Shown here piece by piece: positions 25,576 to 34,270 of a DNA stretch of 44,890 nt. Below the pieces are notes generated by a model. It was given only the letters and a program-made list of their open reading frames with translations. It was not told the origin of the DNA and ran no database searches. Every line of letters starts with the position of its first letter. The first letter of the stretch is position 1. Source of the stretch: Crocosphaera sp. (GTDB lineage: Bacteria; Cyanobacteriota; Cyanobacteriia; Cyanobacteriales; Microcystaceae). A program made the translations under genes and the position numbers. The stretch spans positions 1-44,890 of the forward strand of contig JASJEA010000004.1 of NCBI GenBank assembly GCA_030064935.1, read 5' to 3'.

Positions 25576-25892
25576 GAATCAAGAGTTTTGCAATAATAAG
25601 CTTTAACTTTTTCTAACTAGGGTATATTAGCGCAGAGACTTCCCACTCTTTACAACCTACCATGTCAAGTCAATATAGGCCAAGTATTTGTTACATCTAG
25701 TTTCAAAAGGCGATCGCCTAAAAATAATACATATATATCTAATACTAGATTTTTAAGGGATGAATTATCACTGGTATCTGAAAAAAAGCGATAATAAACA
25801 AAAGCAATCAAAATTATAAATTAACGATAAATCATATCAATATTTAGTACAACAAAATGGATTAAAATAGTTAAAAATTGTCATAATTAATA
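25576..25892. other. Upstream region of ggt
   Basis: This 317-bp gap is AT-rich and holds one HIP1 site in its extended form GGCGATCGCC near 25709-25718, but no gene, repeat or terminator. The likely ggt promoter is in the last 80 bp, but no clear box pair was identified. Confidence 0.4.
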
Positions 25893-27485
25893 ATGCAGTT
25901 CAATTATAATTATTATCCCTACCCATCTCAACGTCGTGTTATCCTAGCCAAAAATTGTGCTGTAGCTACGAGTCAACCCTTAGCTACCTTAGCAGGAATA
26001 GAGATGTTTCAAGCCGGAGGAAATGCAGTGGATGCTGCCATTGCCACTGCCATTACTTTAACAGTTGTTGAACCAACTTCTAATGGTATAGGCGGTGACG
26101 CTTTTGCCATAATTTGGGATGGCAAAATACATGGTATCAATGGTTCAGGAAAAAGCCCGAAAACCCTATCATTAGAAGCTTATTCTGAATTCAAAAAAAT
26201 GCCCAACTTAGGTTGGTTAACAGTAACAGTTCCTGGGGCAGTTTCTGTCTGGTACGATGTTTGGAAACGTTGGGGAAAATTACCTTTTGAGCAGTTATTT
26301 ACTTCTGCAATTAGTTATGCTAAAAATGGCTTTCCTGTTTCTCCCGTTACCGCAGAGATATGGAAAAGAAAGGAAACAGTTTATCTCAATAATAAAAGAC
26401 CAGAATATCAATATTTTCAACAAGTATTTTTTCCAAAAGAAAGGGCCCCAAGAGCGGGAGAAATCTGGGGAAGTCTTCTCCATGCTGAAACTTTAGAAGA
26501 CATTGCTAATACAGGAGGAGAAAGTTTTTATAAGGGAAAAATAGCACAAAAAATAAACAATTTTTCAGCCGATACTGGGGGTTATTTAACGTCTGCTGAC
26601 TTAGTAGCTCATGATCCTTTATGGGTTACTCCTATAGCCACTGAATATAAACAATTAAAAGTCTGGGAAATGCCTCCTAATACCCAAGGTATTGCTGCAT
26701 TAATGGCTTTAAATATATTAGAAGGACTAAATATTGAACAATATGAGCGTGACTCTGTCGAAAGTTTTCATTATCAAATTGAAGCCATGAAATTAGCTTT
26801 TGCTGATGTTTATTCTCATGTTAGTGATTGTGATTATATGAAAGTTTCTAACACAAATTTATTGGACAAAAATTATGCCAAAGAACGTCAAAAGTTGCTC
26901 AGTAACCAAGCTATTCCTTTAGCTAATCCAGGAATTAATCAAGGGGGTACTGTCTATTTATGTACGGCAGATTCAGAATTAATGGTATCTTTTATTCAAT
27001 CTAATTACGATAGTTTTGGTAGTGGTATTTTAATCCCAGAAACAGGTATTGCTTTACATAATAGAGGTTCAGGATTTACTTTGCAAAAAGGACATCCTAA
27101 TCAAATAGCAGCTAATAAGCGCCCTTTTCATACAATTATTCCTGGCTTTTTAACTCAAAATGATGAGCCGTTAGGGCCTTTTGGGGTCATGGGTGCGCCT
27201 ATGCAACCCCAAGGACACCTACAAATGGTCGTGAATTTAACTGATTACCAAATGAATCCTCAAACTGCCTTAGATGCCCCTAGATGGCGATTTTTACAGG
27301 GAAACAGCGTACTTTTAGAAAGGGGTACACCTAGCGAAATTATTGAAGGTTTAGGAGAACGAGGTCATAATGTTAAATTAGCTCCTGCAATTATGTTCGG
27401 CAAAGGTCAAATGATCTTAAAAAATAACGGTATTTTAATTGCAGGTTCCGAACCCCGTGCTGATGGTTTAGCATTAGGTTATTAA
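25893..27485 (+). CDS. ggt: Gamma-glutamyltransferase family protein
   Basis: The 530-residue protein belongs to the Ntn-hydrolase gamma-glutamyltransferase family, which cleaves and transfers the gamma-glutamyl group of glutathione. The conserved core is present: GGNAVDAAIATAITLTVVEP, GIGGDAFAIIWDG, and the autoprocessing threonine T353 in GINQGGTVYLCT, which would become the N-terminus of the small subunit. SNYDSFGSGILIPETGIALHNRG follows as expected. Unlike periplasmic GGTs, it shows no signal peptide: the N-terminus (MQFNYNYYPYPSQRR) is hydrophilic. It resembles the YwrD-like subgroup, whose substrate is less certain. It ends at a strong terminator and appears to be a single-gene unit. 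Confidence 0.9.
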   Translation: MQFNYNYYPYPSQRRVILAKNCAVATSQPLATLAGIEMFQAGGNAVDAAIATAITLTVVEPTSNGIGGDAFAIIWDGKIHGINGSGKSPKTLSLEAYSEFKKMPNLGWLTVTVPGAVSVWYDVWKRWGKLPFEQLFTSAISYAKNGFPVSPVTAEIWKRKETVYLNNKRPEYQYFQQVFFPKERAPRAGEIWGSLLHAETLEDIANTGGESFYKGKIAQKINNFSADTGGYLTSADLVAHDPLWVTPIATEYKQLKVWEMPPNTQGIAALMALNILEGLNIEQYERDSVESFHYQIEAMKLAFADVYSHVSDCDYMKVSNTNLLDKNYAKERQKLLSNQAIPLANPGINQGGTVYLCTADSELMVSFIQSNYDSFGSGILIPETGIALHNRGSGFTLQKGHPNQIAANKRPFHTIIPGFLTQNDEPLGPFGVMGAPMQPQGHLQMVVNLTDYQMNPQTALDAPRWRFLQGNSVLLERGTPSEIIEGLGERGHNVKLAPAIMFGKGQMILKNNGILIAGSEPRADGLALGY

Positions 27486-27492
27486 TGGTAGC

Positions 27493-27529
27493 AGAGATAA
27501 CTTCCAGAAGGTTTAGATATCTCTTTTTT
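27493..27529 (+). terminator. Rho-independent terminator of ggt
   Basis: AGAGATA (27493-27499) pairs with TATCTCT (27518-27524), extended inside by AAC/GTT, and the stem leads into a T6 run (27524-27529). It lies 8 bp after the ggt stop codon. Confidence 0.8.
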
Positions 27530-27688
27530 GATGGCTTCGGTGGCAAAGTTCGCTCTCAGTCTAATAATTGGGCATTTGCTTATCCTTCCTACCGATCTAT
27601 AAGATAGATAGCAGCAATGATTAAAGAAAAAAGTTAAATCGTATTTTTGAGTTATGCTAATAAATTAGTAAGTCTATAGTGGGATCTT

Positions 27689-29005
27689 ATGGTAATTAGT
27701 AGCAGCGAATACAGTCAACGTAGAGAAAAATTAATGGAAAAAATTGGTCAAGGAACGGCCATATTTCGTAGCGCACCAACCTCAGTAATGCACAACGATG
27801 TCGAATATGTTTTCCGTCAAGATAGCGATTTTTTCTATCTAACAGGGTTTAATGAACCCGAAGCAGTTGCCGTATTTGCACCTCACCACGAAGAACACCA
27901 TTTTATCCTTTTTGTGCAACCTAAAGACCCCGATAAAGAAGTCTGGACCGGTTATCGTTGCGGTGTGGAAGGAGCAAAAGAAAAGTATGGGGCTGATATT
28001 GCTTATCCCATCACAGAATTAAACGAAAAATTACCCGATTATCTGATCAAAGCAGACCGTATATATTACCATTTAGGACGGGATAAACATTTTAATGAGG
28101 TTGTTTTATCCCATTGGCAACAATTAATGAGAACCTATCAAAAACGGGGAAACGGTCCAGTTGCCATTGAAGATCCCAGTCCTATTTTACACCCCATGCG
28201 ACAGATAAAAAGTGAAGCAGAATTAATGATGTTACGTCAAGCAATGGACATTTCTGCTGCTGCTCATAACCGCGCCAGAGAATTTGTTAAAGTGGGTCAT
28301 TACGAGTACCAAATTGAAGCAGAAATTGAACATACCTTTCGACTTCATGGAGGAATTGGTCCGGCTTATCCCTCGATTGTTGCCTCCGGTGATAATGCTT
28401 GTATTCTTCACTATATTGAAAATAATCGTCAAATTCAAGAGCATGATTTATTATTAATTGATGCCGGTTGTTCCTACGGTTATTATAACGGGGATATTAC
28501 CCGAACTTTTCCCGTAAATGGTAAATTTACAGGGGAACAAAAAGCGATTTATGAGTTAGTTTTAGAAGCACAACTAAAAGCCATTGAAGAAGTAAAACCA
28601 GGAAAACCTTATAATGAATTCCATGATATTGCTGTTTGTGTTTTAGTACAAGGATTGATTGATTTAGGGTTATTAAAAGGGGATTTAGAAGAGATAATTA
28701 CGGAAGAAAAATATAAACCTTTTTATATGCACAGAACTGGTCATTGGCTAGGATTAGATGTTCATGATGTGGGTATTTATAAAAAAGATGAAGAAACTTG
28801 GCATCCTTTAAAAGCGGGTCATGTTTTAACGGTTGAACCTGGTATTTATATTGGAAAAGATATTAAACCCGCAGAAGGACAACCAGAAATTCCTGAAAGA
28901 TGGCGAGGTATTGGTATTAGAATTGAGGATGATATTTTAGTAACAAAAACAGGTAATGAAGTGTTAACTGCTGCGGTTCCTAAAGCCATTGATGAGATTT
29001 TTTAG
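27689..29005 (+). CDS. pepP: Xaa-Pro aminopeptidase
   Basis: PepP removes an N-terminal residue that precedes proline. The 438-residue protein has an N-terminal creatinase-like domain (about 1-170, with SSSEYSQRREKLMEKIGQG and DFFYLTGFNEPEAV) and the pita-bread metal domain. The five ligands lie in DAGCSYGYYNGDITRTFPV (two Asp), HRTGHWLGLDVHDVG (His), LTVEPGIYIG (Glu) and IRIEDDILVT (Glu). Length and order are those of AMP_N/peptidase M24B proteins. It is cytoplasmic and starts at ATG 27689. The stop codon forms part of a symmetric hairpin shared with the next gene. Confidence 0.93.
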   Translation: MVISSSEYSQRREKLMEKIGQGTAIFRSAPTSVMHNDVEYVFRQDSDFFYLTGFNEPEAVAVFAPHHEEHHFILFVQPKDPDKEVWTGYRCGVEGAKEKYGADIAYPITELNEKLPDYLIKADRIYYHLGRDKHFNEVVLSHWQQLMRTYQKRGNGPVAIEDPSPILHPMRQIKSEAELMMLRQAMDISAAAHNRAREFVKVGHYEYQIEAEIEHTFRLHGGIGPAYPSIVASGDNACILHYIENNRQIQEHDLLLIDAGCSYGYYNGDITRTFPVNGKFTGEQKAIYELVLEAQLKAIEEVKPGKPYNEFHDIAVCVLVQGLIDLGLLKGDLEEIITEEKYKPFYMHRTGHWLGLDVHDVGIYKKDEETWHPLKAGHVLTVEPGIYIGKDIKPAEGQPEIPERWRGIGIRIEDDILVTKTGNEVLTAAVPKAIDEIF

Positions 29006-29037
29006 GGCTAACTTATTTCTTTTCTAAACCCTAAAAA
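28999..29037. terminator. Symmetric hairpin formed by two convergent gene ends
   Basis: TTTTTAGGG (28999-29007) pairs perfectly with CCCTAAAAA (29029-29037). Each arm contains the stop codon TAG of one gene (pepP on plus, the NIL-ferredoxin on minus). T runs are in the arms rather than after them, so termination efficiency is uncertain. Confidence 0.55.
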
Positions 29038-29435
29038 TTCGTAGAAATGGCTTGAACCGGACAAGCCATTATACACTGTTCACAAACCACACAGCGCGAT
29101 CGCTTAAAATTTAACTCGAATGTTTCGGGAGCAAGTACCAAAGCTTCTGTGGGACAAACCCCTGTACATAAACCACAGTCGACACATTGTTCTTCATTAA
29201 TGACAATTTCACGACTGGCCAAAGAAACTCCAATTTCTTGTGCTTGCATCCAGTCAATGGCGGCTTCAATAGCATCAATATCCCCTAATAATTCTAAGAC
29301 CAATTTACCCACTTGGTTGGGGGCAACTTGCGCTCTAATAATGTTAGAAGCAATATTAAAATCCTTAGCTAAACGGTAGGTTAAAGGCATTTGTATCGTC
29401 CGTCTGGGAAAGGTTAATGTTACTCGTTTTTTCAT
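29031..29435 (-). CDS. NIL-domain di-cluster ferredoxin
   Basis: The 134-residue protein joins an N-terminal NIL domain (about 1-75, MKKRVTLTFPRRTIQMPLTY..., otherwise found at the end of MetN methionine transporters) to a ferredoxin domain with two CX2CX2CX3CP motifs (C-V-D-C-G-L-C-T-G-V-C-P and C-V-V-C-E-Q-C-I-M-A-C-P), each expected to bind a [4Fe-4S] cluster. In methanogens and some anaerobes, NIL/Fer proteins work with a COG1900 partner to make homocysteine. No COG1900 gene is in this window and the role in cyanobacteria is not established, though the protein is common there. The cyanobacterial function may be a redox or sulfur-related step. It converges on pepP through a shared hairpin. 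Confidence 0.9.
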   Translation of the reverse strand: MKKRVTLTFPRRTIQMPLTYRLAKDFNIASNIIRAQVAPNQVGKLVLELLGDIDAIEAAIDWMQAQEIGVSLASREIVINEEQCVDCGLCTGVCPTEALVLAPETFELNFKRSRCVVCEQCIMACPVQAISTNF

Positions 29436-29494
29436 AGTTTAAACTTAATAAATAATTTTTACAGCAAGAGGCAATCCGTTTATATAAAAAGAAA

Positions 29495-29503
29495 TGTTAT
29501 GAT
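29495..29503 (+). promoter_or_regulatory. Extended -10 promoter for txlA
   Basis: TGT followed by TATGAT (29498-29503), with a start expected near 29510 and a leader of about 35 nt before the ATG at 29545. No convincing -35 box. Confidence 0.45.
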
Positions 29504-29544
29504 CCATAAGACGCTAAAAAATACTCTTTCTTAAGTAAATTATT

Positions 29545-30096
29545 ATGTCCGAAGTTGTTAGTATTAACCGTATCCGCAATGTTGTGATCGCCTTTGCTGC
29601 CATTGCTCTTAGTATAGCGATCTTTTTTGGCTTTCAAACTCAAAACGTTTCTGTTTCTCTAGAATCCCAAGCCCAAGCAGCAACCCCTATAGAAGTGGCT
29701 TTAACCAATGGAAAACCGACCTTAACGGAATTTTATGCCAATTGGTGTACCAGTTGTCAAGCAATGGCCCCTGAATTAGCCCAATTGAAGCAAAAATATG
29801 CTGATTCACTCAATTTTGTGATGCTCAATGTCGATAACAATAAATGGTTGCCCGAAATTCTTCGTTATCGAGTGGATGGCATTCCCCATTTTGTCTTTAT
29901 CAACCATGAGGGAAAGGCGATCGCTCAAACCATTGGGGAACAACCTGCTTCAGTTATGGAAGCCAATTTAAACGCTTTAATTGACCGCCAGACCTTACCC
30001 TATGCCTATTCTACAGGACAAACTTCCGACCTTAAAGAACCTCTCAATGCTCCTTCAAGTGATCCCCGTAGTCATGGCGCACAAGTGCAATCTTAA
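29545..30096 (+). CDS. txlA: Membrane-anchored thioredoxin-like protein TxlA/HCF164
   Basis: The 183-residue protein has one N-terminal transmembrane segment (about 12-30) and a thioredoxin domain (about 48-150) with the active site W67-C68-T-S-C71 and a cis-proline in VDGIPHFVF. TxlA and plant HCF164 take reducing power from CcdA and use it on the lumenal or periplasmic side, in cytochrome c maturation and cytochrome b6f assembly. The C-terminal 30 residues are unstructured and end in SHGAQVQS. It meets the pentapeptide gene tail to tail: the two stop codons overlap at 30093-30096. CcdA is not in the window. Confidence 0.9.
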   Translation: MSEVVSINRIRNVVIAFAAIALSIAIFFGFQTQNVSVSLESQAQAATPIEVALTNGKPTLTEFYANWCTSCQAMAPELAQLKQKYADSLNFVMLNVDNNKWLPEILRYRVDGIPHFVFINHEGKAIAQTIGEQPASVMEANLNALIDRQTLPYAYSTGQTSDLKEPLNAPSSDPRSHGAQVQS

Positions 30097-31199
30097 CTTT
30101 CAGAAAAAATTGCTCCTCTTGCCTCTAAACTGGTTTGCAGTTCTGGGGTAATTCCCTCATTATTGCCAAATTTTGCTCCTTTGACATTAGCCCCACTCAA
30201 ATTTGTCTGACTTAAGTTAACATTCTCTAGATTAGCCCCTCTGAGATCCGCCCCAATTAAATTGGCTAGGGCTAAACTACTGCGATAAAAGTCCGCGTGT
30301 TGTAGGTTACTATTCCCTAGATAAACCCCACTGAGATCGGCTCCGCTAAATCTAGCATGACTTAACACCGCTTCGCTCAAATCAGCATCGGTTAGGTTAG
30401 CCCCGCGAAAATTGCTTTGTGTTAAATTTGCTCCACTTAACTCAATGCCACTTAGTTCCCCTGCTAAAAAATTTCCCCCTGCGAAGTCCTTTTGTGGCTC
30501 AAGTTTGGCAATATTCGCTAATGCTAATAAATCATTCGTTTCCACCTCATAAATTTTATCAATGAGTTGATGTAATTGTGCCAAATGTTGGGGATTAATA
30601 TCGGTTTTAGGACGATCGATATTTTGACCTTCTTCTGAGCTACCTGTGGTTAACTCAATGAGGGATATTTCAGGGTAAAGTCTTTCTTGGCATAAAAATT
30701 GAGCCAGTTTTCGTTCTAAAATACTGTGTTTATTGGGGTGAATATCGTGTAACCATAAACCTGTGACATCGGTAATGGAAATATCCACTAAATTCACTGT
30801 GTAGCTTAGGGTAATGGTGCTAGATGGATGAAGATTTTTGATAGCAGCTAATGGGGCATTATGCTCTAATTTGATGATCGATTGTCCTGTTTGTGGTGTT
30901 AAGTGCCAGACGGCACAATTGTCATAAGATTCTATTAATTTAAAAGGAACATTTCCATTTAATTTAGGTTCCATAATCGTTGCTTCTGTGACTTTGAGGT
31001 TAAGATTCCCTCCTTTTACACCAAATTTTATTTGACCATTAAGCAATGATTTTTCTTGTTCATTAAAAGAACAGTTTAAATCTAGAATTAACTCCCCTTG
31101 AGATATATCTGATGGCTTGATAGTTAATTGCAGAAAGACACATCTTGGATAGGGATTATAAAAACTGTGTTGTTGAAGCGCAGGGTAAGATTCAGTCAT
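30093..31199 (-). CDS. Pentapeptide-repeat protein
   Basis: The 368-residue protein has an N-terminal domain of about 240 residues with beta-rich stretches that I do not recognise (SFYNPYPRCVFLQLTIKPSD, then LTTGSSEEGQNI), followed by roughly 20 A(D/N)LXX-type pentapeptides (about 245-350: SGANLTQSNFRGANLTDADL and related) that would fold as a right-handed quadrilateral beta helix. Cyanobacteria have many such proteins; few functions are known. No signal peptide or membrane segment is seen. The N-terminal domain may define a specific family. Its stop codon overlaps that of txlA on the opposite strand by two bases. Confidence 0.85.
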   Translation of the reverse strand: MTESYPALQQHSFYNPYPRCVFLQLTIKPSDISQGELILDLNCSFNEQEKSLLNGQIKFGVKGGNLNLKVTEATIMEPKLNGNVPFKLIESYDNCAVWHLTPQTGQSIIKLEHNAPLAAIKNLHPSSTITLSYTVNLVDISITDVTGLWLHDIHPNKHSILERKLAQFLCQERLYPEISLIELTTGSSEEGQNIDRPKTDINPQHLAQLHQLIDKIYEVETNDLLALANIAKLEPQKDFAGGNFLAGELSGIELSGANLTQSNFRGANLTDADLSEAVLSHARFSGADLSGVYLGNSNLQHADFYRSSLALANLIGADLRGANLENVNLSQTNLSGANVKGAKFGNNEGITPELQTSLEARGAIFSES

Positions 31200-31287
31200 G
31201 GTTCAATAATAATGAATTCCCATTTAGATCATAGCATTAAAGGCAATGGTTAATTAAGCCATAGAATTAATTAAAATCTTTCTATTT

Positions 31288-32448
31288 TCAAATTCTTTTC
31301 CAACCTAGCTTTTTATTTTCTTTGTCCCAATGCCATTGTAATAAACTAGCGGTTTCTCCTGAAGAAATCCCTGATAAACCGATTGCTTTTCTGGGAGATT
31401 CTGTGGCTAGAGCAATGGCATTTCCTACAGGACACAATTGCCATTCAACTAAGTTCTTTATCCCCGTTAATAATGGTAATGTTGTCCCTGCTAACGTTCC
31501 ATTAGCCAGTCTTGCTGTTCCTTTTTTGACTTCAATTTGTCGATCATCCCAAGGGTATACTCCATCTCCTAAACCAATGGGGGCCAAAGCATCACTTACC
31601 ACAAAAACGCCTCTTTCATAGAGACTCCCTCTTAATAATAATTCGATCATGGTTGGACAGACATGATTACCATCAGCAATTAAACCACAATATACCCCCG
31701 CATTAATCATTGCTTCTCCTAATAATCCGGGTTGGCGATGGTGTAAAGGTGGCATAGCATTATAGGCATGAGTCACCATAGAAGCCCCCATCTCAAAGGC
31801 TTTTTTTGCTTGTTTGGCATTGGCTTGGGAATGGCCTAAACTGGTAACAATTCCCCTAGAAGTTAGATAGGGAATGACCTCATCTGTTAAGTCTAATTCA
31901 GGGGCTAAAGTGATAATTTTGACAATGGTTTCATACCCTTCGAGTAACCATTCTATCGCTTCAACGGATGGGGTTAATAAGTATTGGGCAGGGTGTGCAC
32001 CTTTTTTTTGCTGGTTTAAAAAAGGACCTTCTAAATGAATTCCTAAAACTTGAGCAGTTTCTTTTTTTTCTTCTTTCTGAATCCTCATAAATCTCTCAAT
32101 GATTGAGAGCGATCGCTTAACATTTTCTATGGAGGTAGTGACTAAGGTTGGTAAAAATCCATCAATACCCTCTTGCCATAAAAAATCACAGATTCCATCT
32201 AGTTTAGAAATATGTTTCTCTTGTAAATCAGTAAAGGCTAATCCTAAGCCCCCATTAATCTGTAAATCAACCCCTCCTAAGGATATCCAATCCCCTTGTG
32301 CATCATAAATATCTCCACTATTTTTAGTGGTACTAATCCCTCCAATTGAGCAAATTTCTTCAATTTTTCCTTCTTCATTAATCAAGATTTTTTGTTGTTC
32401 TTGATATCCCGGTAATTTAGCATTGAGTATGGTAATATTGTTTAACAT
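31288..32448 (-). CDS. nagA: N-acetylglucosamine-6-phosphate deacetylase
   Basis: NagA converts N-acetylglucosamine-6-phosphate to glucosamine-6-phosphate and acetate in amino-sugar recycling. The 386-residue amidohydrolase shows DLQINGGLGLAF, the metal-binding HLEGPFLNQQKKGAHP, TSLGHSQAN, THAYNAMPPLHHR, the Asp in VVSDALAPIG and a C-terminal end GETASLLQWHWDKE. All are typical of the family. The 165-bp gap to purE on the other side is enough for two promoters. No nagB, transporter or regulator is adjacent, so cell-wall recycling rather than uptake is the more likely role; this is inferred. Confidence 0.92.
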   Translation of the reverse strand: MLNNITILNAKLPGYQEQQKILINEEGKIEEICSIGGISTTKNSGDIYDAQGDWISLGGVDLQINGGLGLAFTDLQEKHISKLDGICDFLWQEGIDGFLPTLVTTSIENVKRSLSIIERFMRIQKEEKKETAQVLGIHLEGPFLNQQKKGAHPAQYLLTPSVEAIEWLLEGYETIVKIITLAPELDLTDEVIPYLTSRGIVTSLGHSQANAKQAKKAFEMGASMVTHAYNAMPPLHHRQPGLLGEAMINAGVYCGLIADGNHVCPTMIELLLRGSLYERGVFVVSDALAPIGLGDGVYPWDDRQIEVKKGTARLANGTLAGTTLPLLTGIKNLVEWQLCPVGNAIALATESPRKAIGLSGISSGETASLLQWHWDKENKKLGWKRI

Positions 32449-32550
32449 TTTTAACTAAAAATTAGGCTTATTATTCTTGACATCTGATTGAGATTATGAA
32501 AGTATATTTCATAATATTAGGAGCGACTTCTAATTTAAAAAGTCTAGCCT

Positions 32551-32578
32551 TTGCTCATGAAACATTTTCTATTAAAAT
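32551..32578 (+). promoter_or_regulatory. Candidate promoter for purE
   Basis: TTGCTC (32551-32556) and TAAAAT (32573-32578) are separated by 16 bp, with a start near 32585, 28 nt before the purE ATG. Both boxes are imperfect. Confidence 0.35.
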
Positions 32579-32612
32579 AATATCATAAGATAACAATCTG
32601 TTTTACCTTTTT

Positions 32613-33155
32613 ATGGTCATGACCTCATCCCCTCTCATCGGTATAATCATGGGCAGTGACTCGGACTTGCCTACTATGGAAAAAGCGATCGCCGTTTGCC
32701 AACGGTTTGAGGTTAGTTGGGAGGTTGCTATTGTTTCAGCCCATCGCACCCCTCATAAGATGGTTGAATACGCTACAACAGCCCATGAAAGGGGCTTAAA
32801 GGTGATTATTGCCGGGGCGGGAGGAGCAGCACACTTACCAGGGATGGTGGCTGCTATGACCCCTTTACCGGTCATTGGTGTTCCTGTTGCGACTCGTCAC
32901 TTACAAGGGGTGGACTCTCTTTATTCTATTGTACAAATGCCTAGGGGTATTCCTGTCGCAACGGTGGCTATTGGTAACGCTGAAAATGCAGGATTATTGG
33001 CTATTCAAATCTTAGGTTCTCATGATGCCAATTTACTTAATAAAGTGCAAGAGTATCGACAAGGGTTAACCCAAATGGTGTCTGACAAACAAGCAAACCT
33101 GGAGAAAGTTGGCTATGAAGCTTATTTACAGCAGATGAATTCTTCTCATATCTAA
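32613..33155 (+). CDS. purE: N5-carboxyaminoimidazole ribonucleotide mutase
   Basis: PurE converts N5-CAIR to CAIR in purine synthesis. The 180-residue protein carries [20 protein letters not shown], the glycine-rich [13 protein letters not shown] and [19 protein letters not shown], all signature segments of class I PurE, and is of normal length. The initiating ATG may be at 32613 or at residue 3; both keep the conserved core. purK is not in the window. The gene is divergent from nagA. Confidence 0.95.
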   Translation: MVMTSSPLIGIIMGSDSDLPTMEKAIAVCQRFEVSWEVAIVSAHRTPHKMVEYATTAHERGLKVIIAGAGGAAHLPGMVAAMTPLPVIGVPVATRHLQGVDSLYSIVQMPRGIPVATVAIGNAENAGLLAIQILGSHDANLLNKVQEYRQGLTQMVSDKQANLEKVGYEAYLQQMNSSHI

Positions 33156-33492
33156 ACAGGAGATCCATAACCAATCCCTCTGTTTGTGTGCATTTCGCGA
33201 TACTCCTGCCTACGCCTCGATACATAGGTTGCTCGTTCATCGAGATAATAGGATCTAAAACCTGGCTTTTTAAAGCGAAACTTTTTGAGGCGAGGCTTAT
33301 GTCTTGGTGCGCGTTCCCTTGGCGATTGCGAATCGCGGGGATCGTTACACCGAACTCCGAACTCACCTTGTTGGGATGGTTATTTTCTTGAGGAAAACCC
33401 GCTATCAAATGATATGAAATTTGATTGATGTGGGTATATTCTCTGTAATAAATTAAACAGCACTAACCTGTACTCCCAAGGAACATCAACAA
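33156..33492. other. Gap between purE and the pilin gene with degenerate palindromic sequence
   Basis: The 337-bp gap contains GC-richer, partly repetitive sequence around 33190-33340, including a stem GCGATT/AATCGC at 33322-33336 and fragments such as CTCCTGCCTACGCCTCG that resemble decayed cyanobacterial interspersed repeats. The final 70 bp hold the pilin gene's leader and a possible -10 (TATATT at 33435-33440). No gene is supported. Confidence 0.4.
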
Positions 33493-34176
33493 GTGAATAT
33501 ATTGAAAACTAAACTTCTTCCAACTCTTGCTAACAAAAAAGGAAACACAGGTTTCACCTTAATCGAATTATTAGTTGTTATTATTATCATTGGGGTATTG
33601 GGGGCCATTGCTCTCCCCAACATCTTAGGTCAAGTGGGCAAAGCCCGTGAGTCTGAGGCTAAAAATACTCTCGGTGCCATGAACCGCGCTCAACAAACTA
33701 TTTTCGCTGAACAAGGCCGCTTTGCTAGTAGCCTTAGCGAATTGGAAGTTCCTATTGGTAATGAAAAATACTACGGCATTTTCCTCGACGCTGAGAGTGC
33801 TGGAAGGGTAGGTGCAACTGGTATCACTAGAGCACAAGATGGTACTAACGCCATCATTGCGACTGAGATTGGTGAGATTGCTAATGGGAAAAATGGAACT
33901 CGTGACTATGCTGCGGGTATCAACTATGATAATACAGCCCGTACTTTCTCTACTGTTGTCTGTCGTGCCAATAATAATGATACCGTCAAAGACAATCAAT
34001 ATGCTCTCCATGAAAACGTTGTCCCAGAAGGCACTAATTCCAACGTTGTTGACCCAAGAGTAGGTATCGTAAATGGCCTCTTAAGTGCAGGCATAACAGA
34101 TGATGTCACTTTGGCCCAGTGTGAGGATAACAGTGACACTGATCCTACCACTGGCACCACTGACGAAGTAAAATAA
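33493..34176 (+). CDS. Type IV pilin-like protein (prepilin)
   Basis: The 227-residue protein starts with GTG, with AAGGA at 33478-33482 ten nt upstream. It has a class III signal: a 20-residue leader with Lys-Lys ending in G20, then F21-T-L-I-E25 and a hydrophobic stretch LLVVIIIIGVLGAIALPN. A prepilin peptidase (PilD) would cleave G20|F21 and methylate the Phe. The globular part (about 65-220) contains a Cys pair at VVCRANN (about 158) and LAQCEDN (about 214), suited to a disulfide, and ends in an acidic, Thr-rich tail. It resembles PilA-type major or minor pilins but is longer than PilA1 of Synechocystis. It stands alone and converges on arsC across a HIP1 hairpin. Confidence 0.88.
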   Translation: MNILKTKLLPTLANKKGNTGFTLIELLVVIIIIGVLGAIALPNILGQVGKARESEAKNTLGAMNRAQQTIFAEQGRFASSLSELEVPIGNEKYYGIFLDAESAGRVGATGITRAQDGTNAIIATEIGEIANGKNGTRDYAAGINYDNTARTFSTVVCRANNNDTVKDNQYALHENVVPEGTNSNVVDPRVGIVNGLLSAGITDDVTLAQCEDNSDTDPTTGTTDEVK

Positions 34177-34187
34177 GCGTGTAAAAA

Positions 34188-34219
34188 GGCGATCGCTAAT
34201 TATTTATAAAGCGATCGCC
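34188..34219. repeat. Hairpin made from two inverted HIP1 sites
   Basis: GGCGATCGCT (34188-34197) and AGCGATCGCC (34210-34219) are exact inverted copies with a 12-nt loop, each containing the HIP1 octamer GCGATCGC. It begins 11 bp after the pilin stop codon and lies in a convergent gap before the arsC end, so it could act as a bidirectional transcription stop, though no T tract follows. Confidence 0.7.
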
Positions 34220-34270
34220 AACTAGCAAACTCTTCAAATAATTAGGCTCAGCAGAAATAATATTAGAAAA

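Noticed and set aside
33625-34011. 128-codon antisense frame opposite the pilin gene
   Set aside because: Low-complexity Ser/Thr/Ile-rich translation typical of a shadow; the plus-strand prepilin is clear.
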